A stretch of DNA of 64,000 bases from the NCBI GenBank assembly GCA_930367215.1, contig OV884059.1, positions 19,430,945 through 19,494,944 on the forward strand, given 5' to 3'. Source of the DNA: Pollenia angustigena. Its lineage: Eukaryota > Arthropoda > Insecta > Diptera > Polleniidae. Below, one piece after another: positions 21,758 to 33,604 of the stretch. The position numbers were made by a program, and so were the translations under genes. Under the pieces are notes generated by a model. The model searched no databases and was not told where the DNA came from. It saw nothing but the letters and a program-made list of their open reading frames with translations. The first letter of the stretch is position 1. Each line of letters opens with the position of its first letter.

Positions 21758-23210
21758 AACAAGCTAGAGTGCTATATTCGGCTGTGCCGAATCTCTGATA
21801 CCCTCCACCGACATTTCGAATGTTTTAGAAGCAATATCTGTATGATGTCTATTTATTATTCTTATGTATATAAAATTATTGACCGACAATCAGAAAGTTT
21901 AATGCTTTTTTTTAGCAATTTTAAATATCTTGAGTTTGATTCGTAATAGTTTAAGCTGAACTTAAATGATTTTCAGGAGAGCAATTTATATTGGAGCCAT
22001 GGTAAGCTATGAACCAATCATCCCAAAATTCTGCAGAGTTATTGCTGGTATTAAAAAACATCAATTTCAATACAGCGGAGCAATTAGTTTTAGCGTTTGC
22101 AGTGAATTTCAGAAGGCTGCTAAAATGGGATCTAAGGTAAATTATGGACCGTATATCACAAAATTGCATAACATTTTTTCTGGCCATATGAAGCTAAGCT
22201 GGAAGAAAGTTTACCGCAATATTTATATCGGCTACGGTTTTAGGCGCATTTAATTATTTTACCAGAGTGGGCTTTATATGGGGCCTAGGGTAAATTAAGG
22301 ACCGATCTTCACGGAATTTCACAGTCTTATTCCAACTCCAGTAAAACTTTGATGTAGCAAATTTTGTTATAATATCATGATTTTTTACGATTTTAGGCGT
22401 ACTTAACTGTTTTCCTGAAGTTGGGTTTATATGGGGCCTAGGGTAAATTATGAACCGATCTTTACGAAACTTTACAGTGTTATTTCTAGTCCTATTAAAC
22501 TGTGACGAGCCAAAATTTGTAATGACAGCGTTATTAATTATGGGTTTAGGCGTACTTAACTCTTTTTTTTTTTGGAAGTAGGGTTTATATGGGGCCTAGG
22601 TTAAATTATGAACTGATCTTCCCGAAACTTTACAGTGTCATTTCTAGTCCTATTAAACTGGGACGTGCCAAAATTTGTTATGATAGCATTGGTATATAGT
22701 GTTTTATGCGTACTATACTGTTTTCCGGGAGTAGGGCTTATATGGGGCCTTGGGTAAATTATGAACGGATCTTCACGAAATCTTACAGCGTAATTTCCAG
22801 TCGAATAAAACAAATTTGTGCAAAATCTTATATCATTCAGTACATTATTCCACCATTTATGTTAGTTTTTGTAACCAAATTATCAAATTTTTTTAGGTGG
22901 TGGTTCCACATTTTGATTCATAGCTCTGATCCTACTGAACCGACTTTGCTGGATTTCAATCACAAACTGCTTAGGATAACTACAAGTAATTTGACACCAA
23001 GTTTGTTTATTTCTTTTGAGTTTTTCGAAAGTGAGCGTGTTTTCAACAGACGGACAGACGGACGGACATGGCTAAATCGACTTAGAATTACTCAAGGACC
23101 CAGAATATATAAACTTTATGGGGTCTGAGGTGAATAATAAAAAAGGTTTAAAAGGAATGACAAACTTAGTATACCCTCTTCACAACTAATTGTGGTGGAG
23201 GGTGTAAAAA
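21758..23210 (+). mobile_element. TATACCC repeat element, copy 2
   Basis: Same start (GTGCTATATTCGGCTGTGCC, GATACCCTCCACCGAC) and end (TTGTGGTGGAGGG) as 14158-15252, lying directly against the piggyBac MITE. The 153-base unit with GGGGCCTAGGGTAAATT occurs about four times between 22260 and 22815. The GACGGACGGACATGGC phrase follows near 23058. Non-coding. Confidence 0.7.
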
Positions 23211-23529
23211 TGTAGACAAGGAAAAATATACGATGACAAATATCCTTGTATATACTATAAATGTATACTGGTTTCTGTAATTGCAACAAATATTTTGAAT
23301 AAATGAAAGAATTAGTAATTAAAAGTGGATGACGTTATACATATGAAATCAAAAATTTTTCATTTGGAGTTTGTTTTTTTTTTTTTTTTTTTTGCCAAAA
23401 AAACTTATGTTTCTAAAACGACTGCGTATCTTAGAAAAAGTTTTACTCATTTAAAAGGAAATTTTCTTGCGAAATTTCGTTTTTTTTTTAGTTTTATGTT
23501 TTTTTTCCATTTCTTTATTTATTTGGTAC
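23211..23529. other. T-rich DNA, no gene
   Basis: Contains a run of about 20 T near 23373 and other T-rich stretches. No recognised feature. Confidence 0.4.
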
Positions 23530-24100
23530 ACAGTGCAACAAGAACGAGTATTTTTAAAGCACCGTACATATAACGCTATTCACAAATGTAACATATATAA
23601 AAAAGTTTGATTAATACAATAGATTACAATACAATAAGGCAAAAAACAGTAGGCAGCAAATAAATAAATAATTCGATTTTATTAAACAATTCTCAGTGAT
23701 TTAATGAAAATACTAAATACATATTAAAAAAAGAGAAAAAAGTAGTATTTTTTTCATTTAAAGAACTTAACTAAAATGCCTAAATACTTCGCGTTTAATG
23801 TGCTGAGCATTGCTGGTTGTTTGAATATTGTTGGGTAATTGGTACCAATGCTGCAAGGAGTTTATAAAAAAAATGCCTTTCAGATATCTGACTACGATAT
23901 CGTTGATCTTTTTTCCTCTATTTGATCTGGAGAAGATAATTCGATTATATAAATAGCCTGGTTGTTTTGTGTAAATAGTTTTATGTAAGAATATTAGGCA
24001 GCGGCATTTCAACAGGTTATCAAAAGGTATGTTATGTTGTGCAACCTCCTCCATTTTCAAAATAACGGTATATCTCGAAAACAAGAGTTAACCTAAAAAC
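23530..24100 (-). pseudogene. LINE C-terminal fragment with 3' UTR
   Basis: The minus-strand reading 24084-23767 (105 residues) matches the C-terminal domain of Jockey/CR1-type LINEs: NLLKCRCLIFLHKTIYTKQP, GYLYNRIIFSRSNRG and the closing FINSLQHWYQLPNNIQTT with KREVFRHF just before the stop. Only the 3' end of the element is present. The 3' UTR seems to run to about 23515, where TTGTTGCACTGTGTACC and AATAAATAAAG precede an A-rich stretch (minus strand). Confidence 0.6.
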
Positions 24101-24438
24101 GGTTAGCACCGTTGGATTCAGCGTACCCGAATTATGTTAAAACGCCATGTTAACAAAAATAAAAATATTATAAATAAAGTATAACAATTTATATAAAATG
24201 AAAAAACATTTCTTATCCTTAAACCAAATAAAAAAAAATCAGATCATATAAACTGAAAAAATCATTTCCTATCTATAGTTTTATATATAAAACTAATTCA
24301 AAAACAATATCTACAATAATAAAAAATATTCTGACTAAAGAATATTATGTACCATAAGAAATAACAATATTTGTAAATTCAACTTATTTTTTTTTAATCT
24401 AACATATTTATAACACATATTTATTTAATCTATTTATT

Positions 24439-24765
24439 CTATCTCTCAATAACTAAATTTCTATAATTACTAGCTATATTTTCTGTGTCTGCTTTGAAAT
24501 TCATTCTTTGTGTTGTTGGTGTATTGATTATATGTAACATTTCTAATATATATCTGCGTTTGTAGTTGGTTTCAGTGTTTAAAAATGATGCATTTTGATA
24601 TAATTCATAACAATGATGAGTTAATGCTGTTTTTTTTAGAATTAATGTTTCTATGTTTTTGATCTGATCTATGTCCAGCAACTCTAGTCCTTAATTAATT
24701 TTTTGTTGTACCTATATATATAAACCTTGTCGCAATTTTCATTATCATTTCCATATCAAATTTAT
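24439..24765 (-). pseudogene. Penelope-like element, GIY-YIG end (frameshifted)
   Basis: Minus-strand relic close to the copy at 1146-1638. It reads GNDNENCDKVYI, then in another frame IYIGTTKN, a stop, and then RSDQIKNIETLILKKTALTH, NTETNYKRRYILEMLHI and NIASNYRNLV. The frame break lies in a TATATATA run where the other copy has a shorter one, so slippage in the repeat may have caused it. No hammerhead-like core is visible downstream of this copy. Confidence 0.75.
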
Positions 24766-25080
24766 TTACTCCATATTTTGTCGTCATGGTGAATAAACAA
24801 TTTAAAGTGTTGTAAGCCTTAAATGTCACTAAATAGTTGTACGTAAACGTACTTAAATTACACTGGTCTACAAATTTGGGGGAAAAAAATTGAATGCAGA
24901 AACGAAGCATGTTTTTTAACCAATCTGGGTGCGCTGAATCCAAATCTGTCATCACGTTTTGTTCATTTTTTATCACATGCTGACAATGCTGTAAAACAGT
25001 CACAACTGGCACTTACAATTATTTGACAGAAGCCCACATTCATTTAAAATATTCATAATAGTTGCGTTTAAGCATGTCAG

Positions 25081-27427
25081 CAGGGTTACCGTTGGAAATT
25101 TTCGAAAAGGGTCACAAAAAGGGGATTTTCCAGAAAAAGGGGTCAAAAAAAGGGTATTTCAATAAAAAAGGGTCAACATTTTTAAAAGCAGTTTTTCCCA
25201 TTTAAATATACATAAAAAGACCAAGTTTTTTTATAAACAAACAAAAAATATTTATTTCAGGTAGGCAGTGCTTAAAAACTTAATTTGTTTATGAAATGCC
25301 CTTTCCTGTTTTTAACACTTGACAAAAAGTTTGTTCTTCATCATTATAGCTCATTTTTTTTAATACTTTTTATGTTATATTCTGAAATTTTTTTTTTCCT
25401 ATTTAGCGATTGTTTCCAATTTTGCAATCGTTGGCGAATTTTTTCCTGCAAGTTTTGTGATTCTTTAAAGCTTACCGCTGTTACCAAATATTTGTGAATT
25501 TCAGCAATTTTTACTGTATTTTTTCATTCCTGTTAGTTTTAGGGACTTTTAATCAATTTGATGGCGCTATTTTTGCAAAATTTTTCGAGTTTCTAAATTT
25601 TTGCGAAGCTTTCTTGCTCTTTGAGGCAATACTCGCCGTTTTAAAAATGGTCCCATACATAAACAGATGTCACCTTTTTACAGGGCACTCTTAATATTGT
25701 CGATTTTAAAGGGGGCAAAAAGTTTAATGCCTTATGACATTATTAAGGATGAAGTTTTTAGCATAAAACTTGCTACTCTATAAGGGAGCAAAACATTTAT
25801 AAGAAACAAACACCTAATTGCATTTTTTAAATAAAATGTCACATTGTTTTTGAAAAGAAATCACCATAAGTTTTTCAATAAATAAAACATAACAAATATG
25901 TAACATAACAAATATGTATATGAGTTATTTTTGCTATAAGAGTTAAAACACGTCAAACCATCACGAAAAAATGGCATTTTCGGCATCAGCACCTCCGATT
26001 TGAATGAAATTCAACACAAATGTTATATGTAATTGGACTTTAACAAAACATAAATTTCAGACCCCACATTCTTTCGGCATCCGAAATATGACGTCATAAA
26101 AGATGTGAAAAATTTTTAAAAAAACACAAAAGTCTCCTTACAAAAGGGGATAGAACTCTTGAACTACGCAAGGTAATTTATTTTCCAAATTTAGTACACA
26201 AATTTTAGTTATCAATACACACCATCCCACAAAATGTGGGCGGGACTGGAGAAGTGGGCGTGGTACCTCCCGTACAAAAAATATCAAAAATTTTTTGTAT
26301 CTGAACCGATTTTTCCGAGTTTTTCAGAGAATATTTTCTACTAAAGATTTCCGATCTTTTGATATATACGGCGTAACCATAGGTCATATGACAGTCCAAA
26401 GATTCAGGTTTTTATACAATTTTTGATATTTCTTGTACGGGAGGTACCACGCCCACTTCTCCAATCCCGACCACATTTTGTGGGATGGTGTGTATTGATA
26501 ACTAAAATTAGTGTACTAAATTTGGAAACTTTGGCTCTTGCCGTTCTCCAGATATACTGAAAAAAATAATTAAAATACAACAACAACAAGGGATTTTTGA
26601 ACACAAAACATACTTAGAATCACGTTCTGGTATATAACTCTGACACCAATCGAGTCTCCACCTTTAAATTTTCTGCAAATGTTGAAGAGGGTATAATACT
26701 TAACATATATTTTTTTAAGAATTTTAAAAAATATAGTTTTCTAGATATGGACCTTTGAACTCAAGACCCCAATAATTGACCTTTGACCTTTTCTTAGAAA
26801 AACACAATATGCATATCATTTTAAAGGGTGCACTTTCACCTTTAAAACGATACCAATAAAACTAAATTATCTTGCGTAGTTCAAGAGTTCTATCCCCTTT
26901 TGTAAGGAGACTTTTGAGTTTTTGTCACATTTTTCACATCTTTTATGACGTCATATTTCGGAAGCCGAAAGAATCAGGGGTCTGAAAATTTATGTTTTGT
27001 TAAAGTCCAATAACATTCAACATTAGTGTTGAATTTCATTCAAATCGGAGGTGATGATGCAAAACGACTTAATGGTTTGACATGGATTCACTCATAAGGG
27101 AAATCGTACTTTAATTTGTACTTTACTATCGAAAATCTAATTTAGAAGTCGTACAAAATCTCTTAACACAAATCTTTTTACGAATACTAACTGGTTTTTG
27201 GGAATGTGCGTTCTATATTTTGGTATTAAATCTTCACTTGAAGTCCATTTCGCCATCTCCGCTTATTTCAAAAACATTTTTTAGCACTAACGTCCAGCAT
27301 TGTTGACAAAAAACAAAATGTGCTATTTCCAAAAAAGGGTCAAAAAGTGTCACAAAATAGGTGAAAATTATACAAAAGTATAAAGGGTTATAAATGGTAT
27401 CAAGACCGTCGAAAAAGGGTCAAATCG
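25081..27427. mobile_element. hAT-like element with AAAGGGTCA subterminal arrays, copy 1
   Basis: Left end CAGGGTTACCGTTGGAAA, then AAAAGGGTCA-type phrases repeated four times within 120 bases; near the right the same phrases recur (27340-27425). The inside matches 40143-41153 closely. The right terminus is missing. A 1.15-kb foldback element sits at 25940-27093; in the other copy that site is uninterrupted. Confidence 0.65.
25940..27093. mobile_element. foldback element with nested palindromes
   Basis: Outer arms 25940-26187 and 26868-27093 are inverted copies (ATATGACGTCATAAAAGATG, GGGGATAGAACTCTTGAACT). Within them, 26186-26527 is a second palindrome (TACACACCATCCCACAAAAT, GGTACCTCCCGTACAAG). 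ATAA flanks both sides (25936-25939, 27094-27097). Comparison with 40143-41153, which lacks the insert, supports the borders. Non-coding; ORFs on both strands are mirror images. Confidence 0.7.
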
Positions 27428-27438
27428 TGTATTACTGA

Positions 27439-27790
27439 TTCAAGCTATTTTTGCTTTGTGTGTGGTGAACATTTGGTTGGAAAAAAAGGATATGCAATAT
27501 CAGAATCATTAAAAAATGCATATTCACATTATTTTGGTTTTGCAGTCAGAAACTTGGACAAACCGTGGACACCGACAATGTTTTGCATATTCTTCATTTG
27601 CATTTAGATATTTTTCAAAAAAAAAAAAAAAAACTAGGTGCAGTGAGCGCGAACAAGGGGAGCGTGCTCTACAAGATTTAATGAAAATTGAAAGAATTTA
27701 TCAAGGATTTTGAGGCAAAAGCATGCTGGGCGACTATTGCAGGACTCTAATACGTGAAACCGAACCAACAAAATACAAACGACGTTGAAA
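27439..27790 (+). pseudogene. relic of an unidentified repeat-encoded protein
   Basis: Reads YFCFVCGEHLVGKKGYAISE, NAYSHYFGFAVRNLDKPWTP, then, after frameshifts around a run of A, ERALQDLMKIERIYQGF, a stop, and KSMLGDYCRTLIRETEPTKY. The second part resembles the pattern 'RFHQD...ERRYQG.W...MLADYCW.L.R' that I associate with uncharacterised proteins present in many copies in arthropod and hydra genomes. The first part has a CxxC pair and a YFG..V...DK.W phrase from the same family. I cannot name its function. Confidence 0.4.
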
Positions 27791-28088
27791 TAACGCCATT
27801 CACTTTTGAAAATTCATTGATTTTTAAATAAACTAGTGATTTTTTACGTAAGAAAACCTGACTTGATAGAGAAAACCCAATTACAGATTCGAATTCAGCC
27901 CACCAAATTTTCCTAGGAAAGATATTTGGTTGCTCCAGTTCAAAACCGTGTTGGCTAGTGTTATTGATTGTGAATCTTGCAGTAAATGTATGCATATCAG
28001 TATCCTGGAGGAGTACTGCACTATTTCGACATACATAGTGTTAAAATTCCATTTTAAATTTATATTTTTACATTTTGTTTACTTATTA

Positions 28089-29183
28089 CACGGTGCAACA
28101 AAATTCGGGTCATCGCTGCCAGCCTCAACACTTGCAACGCGAAATTAAAGTAGACTAGTAGTAGAGCAAATCTGCCAAAGGGTTTTTTCCCGAAATATGG
28201 GCCCCTAAAGTTTTTGAATTTTTTGAAAAGGCGTTTGGTATAAGTCAAAAAAAATATACATACTAAATGTACTTCTGAGCTTAAAAATTATTTCAGATGT
28301 CTTCAGTAGAATCGTATGGCGATTCTTTTCTTAGAATTTATTAAGCCTCTAACTCTCATTTTAAGGGGTAATTTTTGTCCTTTTTGCCAACTCTTACACA
28401 AAAGTATACTCAAACGGCACTTTTAAGGGTTAAATGTTAGCGGTCTTCAAAGACTAAAAGTTCGTGCAATGTATCTAAATAAAACGAATTCTCGAAATTC
28501 CGGACCTTGAATTTTTTTAATTTTTCGAAAATCCGTTTTACATACCTTGCACGATTTTTTGGTCTTGGAAGATCCCTAGTAAAATTTGATGCAGAAAATA
28601 TTCGTAGAAAATATGAACCCACTAACGTGCCGTTTTAGTATAGAAGTTTAAAAACACAAAAATTACCCCTTAAAATTAGTGTTAGAGGGTTAATATATTC
28701 TATGAAAAGAATCGCTATACAATTCAACTGAAGACATCTGAAATAGTCTTTTAGGTCAGAAGTACATTTAGTATATTTTTTGACTTGTACCAAACGCCTT
28801 TTCAAGAAATTCAAAAATTTCAATGCCCGAAATTTCGAGAAATCGTTTTAGATACATTGCACGAACTTTTAGTCTTTGAAGACCCCTAGTGAAATTTGAT
28901 GCAAACAATATTCGTAGAGCATTTTAACCTTAAAAGTGCCGTTTCAGTATACTTTTGTGTAAGAGTTGGAAGACATCTGAAATTATTTTTTAGCTCAGAA
29001 GTGCATTTAGTATATTTTTTGACTTATACCAAATGCCTTTTCAAATAATTCAAAAACTTTAGGGGCCCATATCTAGGGTGCCCGAGCTAACTTTTCAAAA
29101 CCCTTTGGCAGATTTGCTCTACTAGTAGACTACTTTCATTTCGCGTTGCAATTGTTGAGGCTGGTTTTTTCTGTTGCACGGCG
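28089..29183. mobile_element. 1.1-kb inverted-repeat element with CACGGTGCAACA ends
   Basis: Left end CACGGTGCAACAAAATTC and inverted right end CGCCGTGCAACAGAAAA; next come CCAGCCTCAACA, TTGCAACGCGAAAT and TAGAGCAAATCTGCC in both arms. Further in, pieces appear both inverted and direct (GATCCCTAGTAAAATTTGAT near 28570 and GACCCCTAGTGAAATTTGAT near 28880), so the inside arose by more than one duplication. Non-coding. Element class unknown. Confidence 0.6.
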
Positions 29184-29407
29184 TTATATACATGTGTATA
29201 AAATACATTGTTTTCTTATGTTGGCATCCTTAATCGTTACGTAAAACGCAAAAGGCTTTAACTAGCCAAAAATTTAAAATTGACCTTTTCATTGATTCTG
29301 ATGTATTGAATCAGAACAAATGTTCACAAAAAATTTTGGAATCTTTTGACCGAATTTAGCGATTTTATTAACAAAAAGCAAACGGCTCTGTCTACAAAAG
29401 CGGTTAT

Positions 29408-30103
29408 AAAGGGTGGTCCAACCATAATGAACGATGTTAATTGTAAATATAAAAAAAGTCTTCAGAAAAGTATCTTAATGCTTGACACGACTTCGGTGGC
29501 ATATTTCTATCCGATGGTTCGTATTTTTAAAGAATCTGAGACATTATTGAGGTTCAATGTCGTTAAAGAGCCGAATTTAATCAACCATAAGCTCTTGAAT
29601 TGTTTTTGACTTATTAACGTACACTTTTTCTTTTAAATATCCCCAAAGAGAGCCGTCCAACGATGGAAAACCACGTGATCGTGACGGCCAATAAACATTG
29701 CCACGACGTAACATAACACGGTCATTGAAGTTCTCGCGCAAAAGAGCCATTGTTTCGTTGGCTGTGTGGCATATCGTCCAGGTTAATATCCTTTATTTCT
29801 GGCCACAAGAAGTCTGTTGTCATCTCGCGATAGCGAACATCGTTTACGGTAACGGCTTGGCCGACTTCATTTTGGAAGAAGTACGTTCTCATTTGCCGAA
29901 ATGCGGAAATTCTGCTTCTAAACAAATCCACTGAGGTGACCAAAAATATCATAAAGTGCACGAAATGCATTTTGATTTGAACGCTCATTTTCGTAAAAGT
30001 CTTTAACAATCTTAACGTGTTGCTCAAATGTGTACCTCTCCATGGTTGAATTCGTCGAACACTAAAACAAAGAAATGTCAAATAATGTTGTGCAAACAAC
30101 TTA
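29408..30103 (-). pseudogene. mariner-like transposase, internally deleted (copy A)
   Basis: Minus-strand Tc1/mariner-superfamily element of the type starting with a DUF4817 helix-turn-helix domain. The start codon at 30043 gives MERYTFEQHVKIVKDFYENE, NQNAFRALYDIF, then jumps to a degraded LSGFV.KQNFRI with some 130 residues missing, then VNDVRYREMTTDFLWPEIKD and later fragments. Multiple stops. The left edge has AAAGGGTGGTCCAA (29411-29424), the family's terminal repeat as also seen at 32695; the right terminal repeat is lost. Confidence 0.75.
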
Positions 30104-30550
30104 ATGTAAATTTGTGACTCACAATTAACACCGATACAAGACCTACCTAACCGTTTGCATAATAACAATTTATTTATTAAAGAAAAATAAATTATTATCA
30201 GTTTAACAAGGCAATTAATTAATTTATAATTTTAAATAGATTTTTGCTTTTCCCGTAAAGTTTTCAAAATGTTAGGTAGGGCCTTCTGCGTGTCAGGTAA
30301 CCATATACTAGTATACAGATTACAAAAAAACACTATTATAAAACACATCAAGAGAAATTTAATAAATATACAATAAAGCCAAGCAAACATTTATTTATAA
30401 ACATAAAGTTAACCAAGAAAACAATTTTACTTATGTCCAAAAATAGTTAATTAAATTTATTATCTGATAGTTTCGCCGTCCAACATCCAACAGGGTGGCC
30501 CCAATACAACCTTTTGCAGTCAGTGTTGATGGTCTTCCATAATTTGAATT

Positions 30551-30800
30551 TTATATATGTAGATTCATTTTAAAATCAAACTTTAAAACTGTCTGCAAAT
30601 TTTGTTCTGGAAATGCCCAATTAGCCGGAACGACAATGAATTGGAATAATTGAATTGAATAATTCAAAAGACTCTCCTTTACAGCTTCCACGTTGCCTTC
30701 AGTGCGAATATTTTGAAAGGCTCCCCGTTTCTCAAAACGGCCGATTAAATTCCTTATCATGCAGACTGTCGAAGTAGATCTGGAATTAAAATACAATTGC
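30551..30800 (-). pseudogene. mariner-like transposase N-terminal fragment, second family (copy E)
   Basis: Minus-strand reading STSTVCMIRNLIGRFEKRGA, RTEGNVEAVKESL, then in a second frame LGISRTK and back in the first LQTVLKFDFKMN. This matches the DNA-binding half of DUF4817-type mariner transposases (VRxLIxRFxxTGSVxN, RTxENIxAVxES, QLGISRxxLxxILxKDLxL). It differs from the MERYT family next to it. Frameshifts and loss of the catalytic part make it dead. Confidence 0.55.
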
Positions 30801-30839
30801 CAATATTTTTGGCTGCGTCATAGTAATTTATTGTTTACT

Positions 30840-31090
30840 TGAATGCAAAAACGTGGGGCCTACTGTAAATTATAAGCCGATGTTCACAAAATTAAGAAGT
30901 ATCTTTTGTTGTCATATAAAACGTATTTCTGCAAATTTTAATGAGAAATGGTGTATTCCGGCACCAATTTATATTAGTTTTTGTGCTAAAAATAAAATCT
31001 TTTTATAGAGGTTGTCAACGATAGTCCGAATGAATCGTCTTAATAGTTCTTCATTTGTTTTCCCAAAAGTCTTTTAAGGAGCTTCCCTGC
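30840..31090. repeat. diverged piece of TATACCC repeat family
   Basis: GTGGGGCCTACTGTAAATTA and TAAGCCGATGTTCACAAAAT echo the internal unit of the elements at 14158 and 21758, at lower similarity. Borders unclear. Confidence 0.35.
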
Positions 31091-31780
31091 ATATTAAATT
31101 TGAAGAACGTGGGTCTTAAAAGAAATTTAAAATTGTGTACAGTTTTACTTCTATTCTGTTACTTATTCGAACATTAAACAACATTGCCTTACTTATCGGA
31201 TTTAAATTTACATCTACATATTTCTAGACATAACTTTTTTACAATTATATCAGCAGTAAAAATGTCATATTGTAATAAAAAAGATTCTGGCAGTTTCTGC
31301 ACAAATTTACCGCGATCTTTGTCCGAAAAATGTGCGGGATCCCAGGATTTCTGTCCCGGGAAATCCCGTATGAAAAATACTTAATAAATATTATTTATAC
31401 CGAAGAAATGTGCGTGCGTTATCCAGAACAAAGAAATCGCAAAAAAATATTGACTTGCTTTCACCTTGCAGGCATATGGTTATGGCCGGTACTGAAAGTT
31501 CAAATATCCATTTCAATCGTTCGAAAAAAGAATATTCATAGAGGTCATCCCCAAAGAAAGGGCCATAAACAGGTTTTCGAGTTGTTATTTTCTTTCAGCT
31601 ATGTATGTATGTATTTCTAATCTGCTAATTGTAACCACAAAACAAAGTCCCCATTTACATTATACGATTTTTAACGTTGCGATTCCTACCTTAAGGGCGA
31701 GAAGGGAGAGAGAGGAATAAAAAGGGGTACACAAGCGATTCGTTTTGTTGGCTCATTCGTTCTCTCATTAAAGACCTGTT
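31091..31780. other. no recognised gene
   Basis: Contains a GC-rich palindromic phrase near 31330-31368 (GCGGGATCCCAGG, GTCCCGGGAAATCCCG) that looks like part of a repeat end. ORFs of 66 and 96 codons overlap here but resemble nothing I know. Confidence 0.35.
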
Positions 31781-31784
31781 TTTT

Positions 31785-31895
31785 TTATTTTCTAAGCTAA
31801 TCCCAGGAGACCAGTCTCTAGCGGGAATCAAACCAGCAACCCCGGCACTTATAGACTAGTTCAATACCAGCAAGCCTACCTGTGCACAATGGTTT
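31785..31895 (-). repeat. tRNA-derived SINE, copy 2
   Basis: On the minus strand: GTAGGCTTGCTGGTATTG (A-box/D-arm), then a T-arm with GCTGG, loop TTTGATT and CCCGC, a textbook B-box (GGTTTGATTCCCGC), then TAGAGACTGG and an A-rich tail (AAAATAAAAAAAACAGG). Same order and spacing as 16706-16830, with the middle diverged. Confidence 0.6.
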
Positions 31896-32539
31896 CAAGT
31901 AAAATATGGCGCATCTCTTATTAAAAACAAAACATAACCTTAAAAGCGAAACAACATCGTATATTGTTGCCAACACATTTCACAGTATATTGCAATTCTT
32001 TTCGTTGTGCAACAAAAATCAAAAGGATTTTGATTCTTGCCAATATATTATGCCACCTTACAGTATCACATACTAATTGTCTATGTGGTTATTGTTATGT
32101 TTTTGCACTTTTTCTTTTTCGCAAGGGTTTAACTTGTGACGTGAATTACCTCAATGTATTTAAGAAATTTTTCGCAAAGTTTCAAAGAATAGTTTTAGAA
32201 AAAAAACTTTTTAAAATAAAAAATTGTGGTGTTTGCAGTGCTTATTTTACAAAATAATTTTTAGACGCCAAGTCAATGAAAGAATATAACGTTTACATTG
32301 ATGCAGTTACTTCCAAAAAACGTAATTATTTACAAAAATAAACTCCATAGCCACAGAGTCCCTCCTAGAGGTCTTAAATATAGGACCAACCCCCTTAAAT
32401 TTTCCTTCCTGAAATTTTTCCCCACTTTCTTTTTTATACCAAACATTCGTTTTCTGCTATCTACTTTTATACATTAGACCCACCTCGGGGCATCCTAAGT
32501 GCATGCATCAAGGGCCAAATTTAAGAACCTTATTAAACC
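31896..32539. other. AT-rich DNA, nothing recognised
   Basis: One 97-codon ORF without similarity I can recognise. No repeat ends seen. Confidence 0.35.
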
Positions 32540-32694
32540 GCCATATTTGTATGGGAGACCGCTAAAAGGTGGAGATAAGGGGGAAGTATATTTTGAGAAA
32601 ATATTTAGGACGAAAAACTAGTGGAGGCCGGTCACACATTATATCTCTCTAGGTGGGGGACTCCTATACAGTTATGGGACTTTTTCTTCAATAT
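32540..32694 (+). repeat. dispersed repeat with TTGTATGGGAG phrases, copy 2
   Basis: ATTTGTATGGGAGACCGC, GTGGAGATAAGGGGGAAGT, GGCCGGTCACACATTATA and GGGACTTTTTCTTC: the same order as the minus strand of 21040-21240. A mariner end follows directly. Confidence 0.5.
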
Positions 32695-32795
32695 AAAGGG
32701 TGGTCAAGTTGTTTGCCCAACTTAATTTGACATTTCTTTGTTTCAGTGTTTGACAAATTTAACCATGGAGAGGTACCCAATTGAGGAATGTTTAA
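32695..32795 (+). pseudogene. mariner 5' end fragment (copy B)
   Basis: Begins with the terminal repeat AAAGGGTGGTCAAGTTG, runs through a short 5' UTR (TGACATTTCTTTGTTTCAG) and reaches the start codon at 32765: MERYPIEEC, the opening of the MERYT mariner family. The rest is missing. Confidence 0.7.
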
Positions 32796-33600
32796 GTTGA
32801 TGTTTATAAAACAAAAACGTTTCTTTTTTATAATAAATTTAAATTAGATTTTCTTTTTAATGTAAAAGAGTTGTTTTAGAAATATTAAATATGCATACAA
32901 TTAGTATGCTTATGTTTGTAAAAATTCAAATTGATTTTAAAAATTAAAATTCGTCTTTATTTCAATAAAGAGAAAAAGCATAATAAACAAATAAGACATA
33001 AAACAGAAATTGAAAGCAAGCATAACTATGAAAGAAAAAAGATGGAAACGAAAAATGAAATAAATTGAAAGAATATACAAACATATTTGATGTTTTCACT
33101 TAAGAGAATCATCCATTTTAAGTAATTCATTCAGAACCGACACAAGCATTATAAATAGTTAATAACCGTTTAAGTTTATCACAACAAAGGTAAATAATAT
33201 TAAAGTAAATAAATAATGCCAGAAAGCAAAACAATATAACTAAATAAATATTTTTGCACAGATCAAACCACTACTGAACAAATATTTTTGTTTAACTTGT
33301 TTTTTTTTTTTTTTTTTTTTTGTTAATTAAGTTTTATTCACGAAATTTGTGTTGAATTTTGTCTCATTCTTTGAAAATTGCCCTAGAAAATTATTTGGGC
33401 TTTTTTCAAACTTCACTTTCCTAAAATATTACAGCAATATTTAAATCATTAATATTCCTTGATTAGAAAATTGAGCAAAAGTAGAGTATCTTAAATAGCC
33501 ATAGCGCATTAAAGCATTAAAAGTTATTAAAAGGCATCACTTTAGCAGACTTTTAAAAACTTTTGATTTTGGAACACAAAAAGAATTAAGTACTATTTAA
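32796..33600. other. AT-rich DNA, no gene
   Basis: Very AT-rich, with a run of about 22 T near 33300. No ORF, repeat ends or RNA gene recognised. Confidence 0.45.
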
Positions 33601-33604
33601 AAGA

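Noticed and set aside
24695..25012. 105-codon minus-strand ORF
   Set aside because: Only its last residues (IYIGTTKN) are Penelope-like; the true frame upstream of the TA run is different, and the rest resembles nothing.
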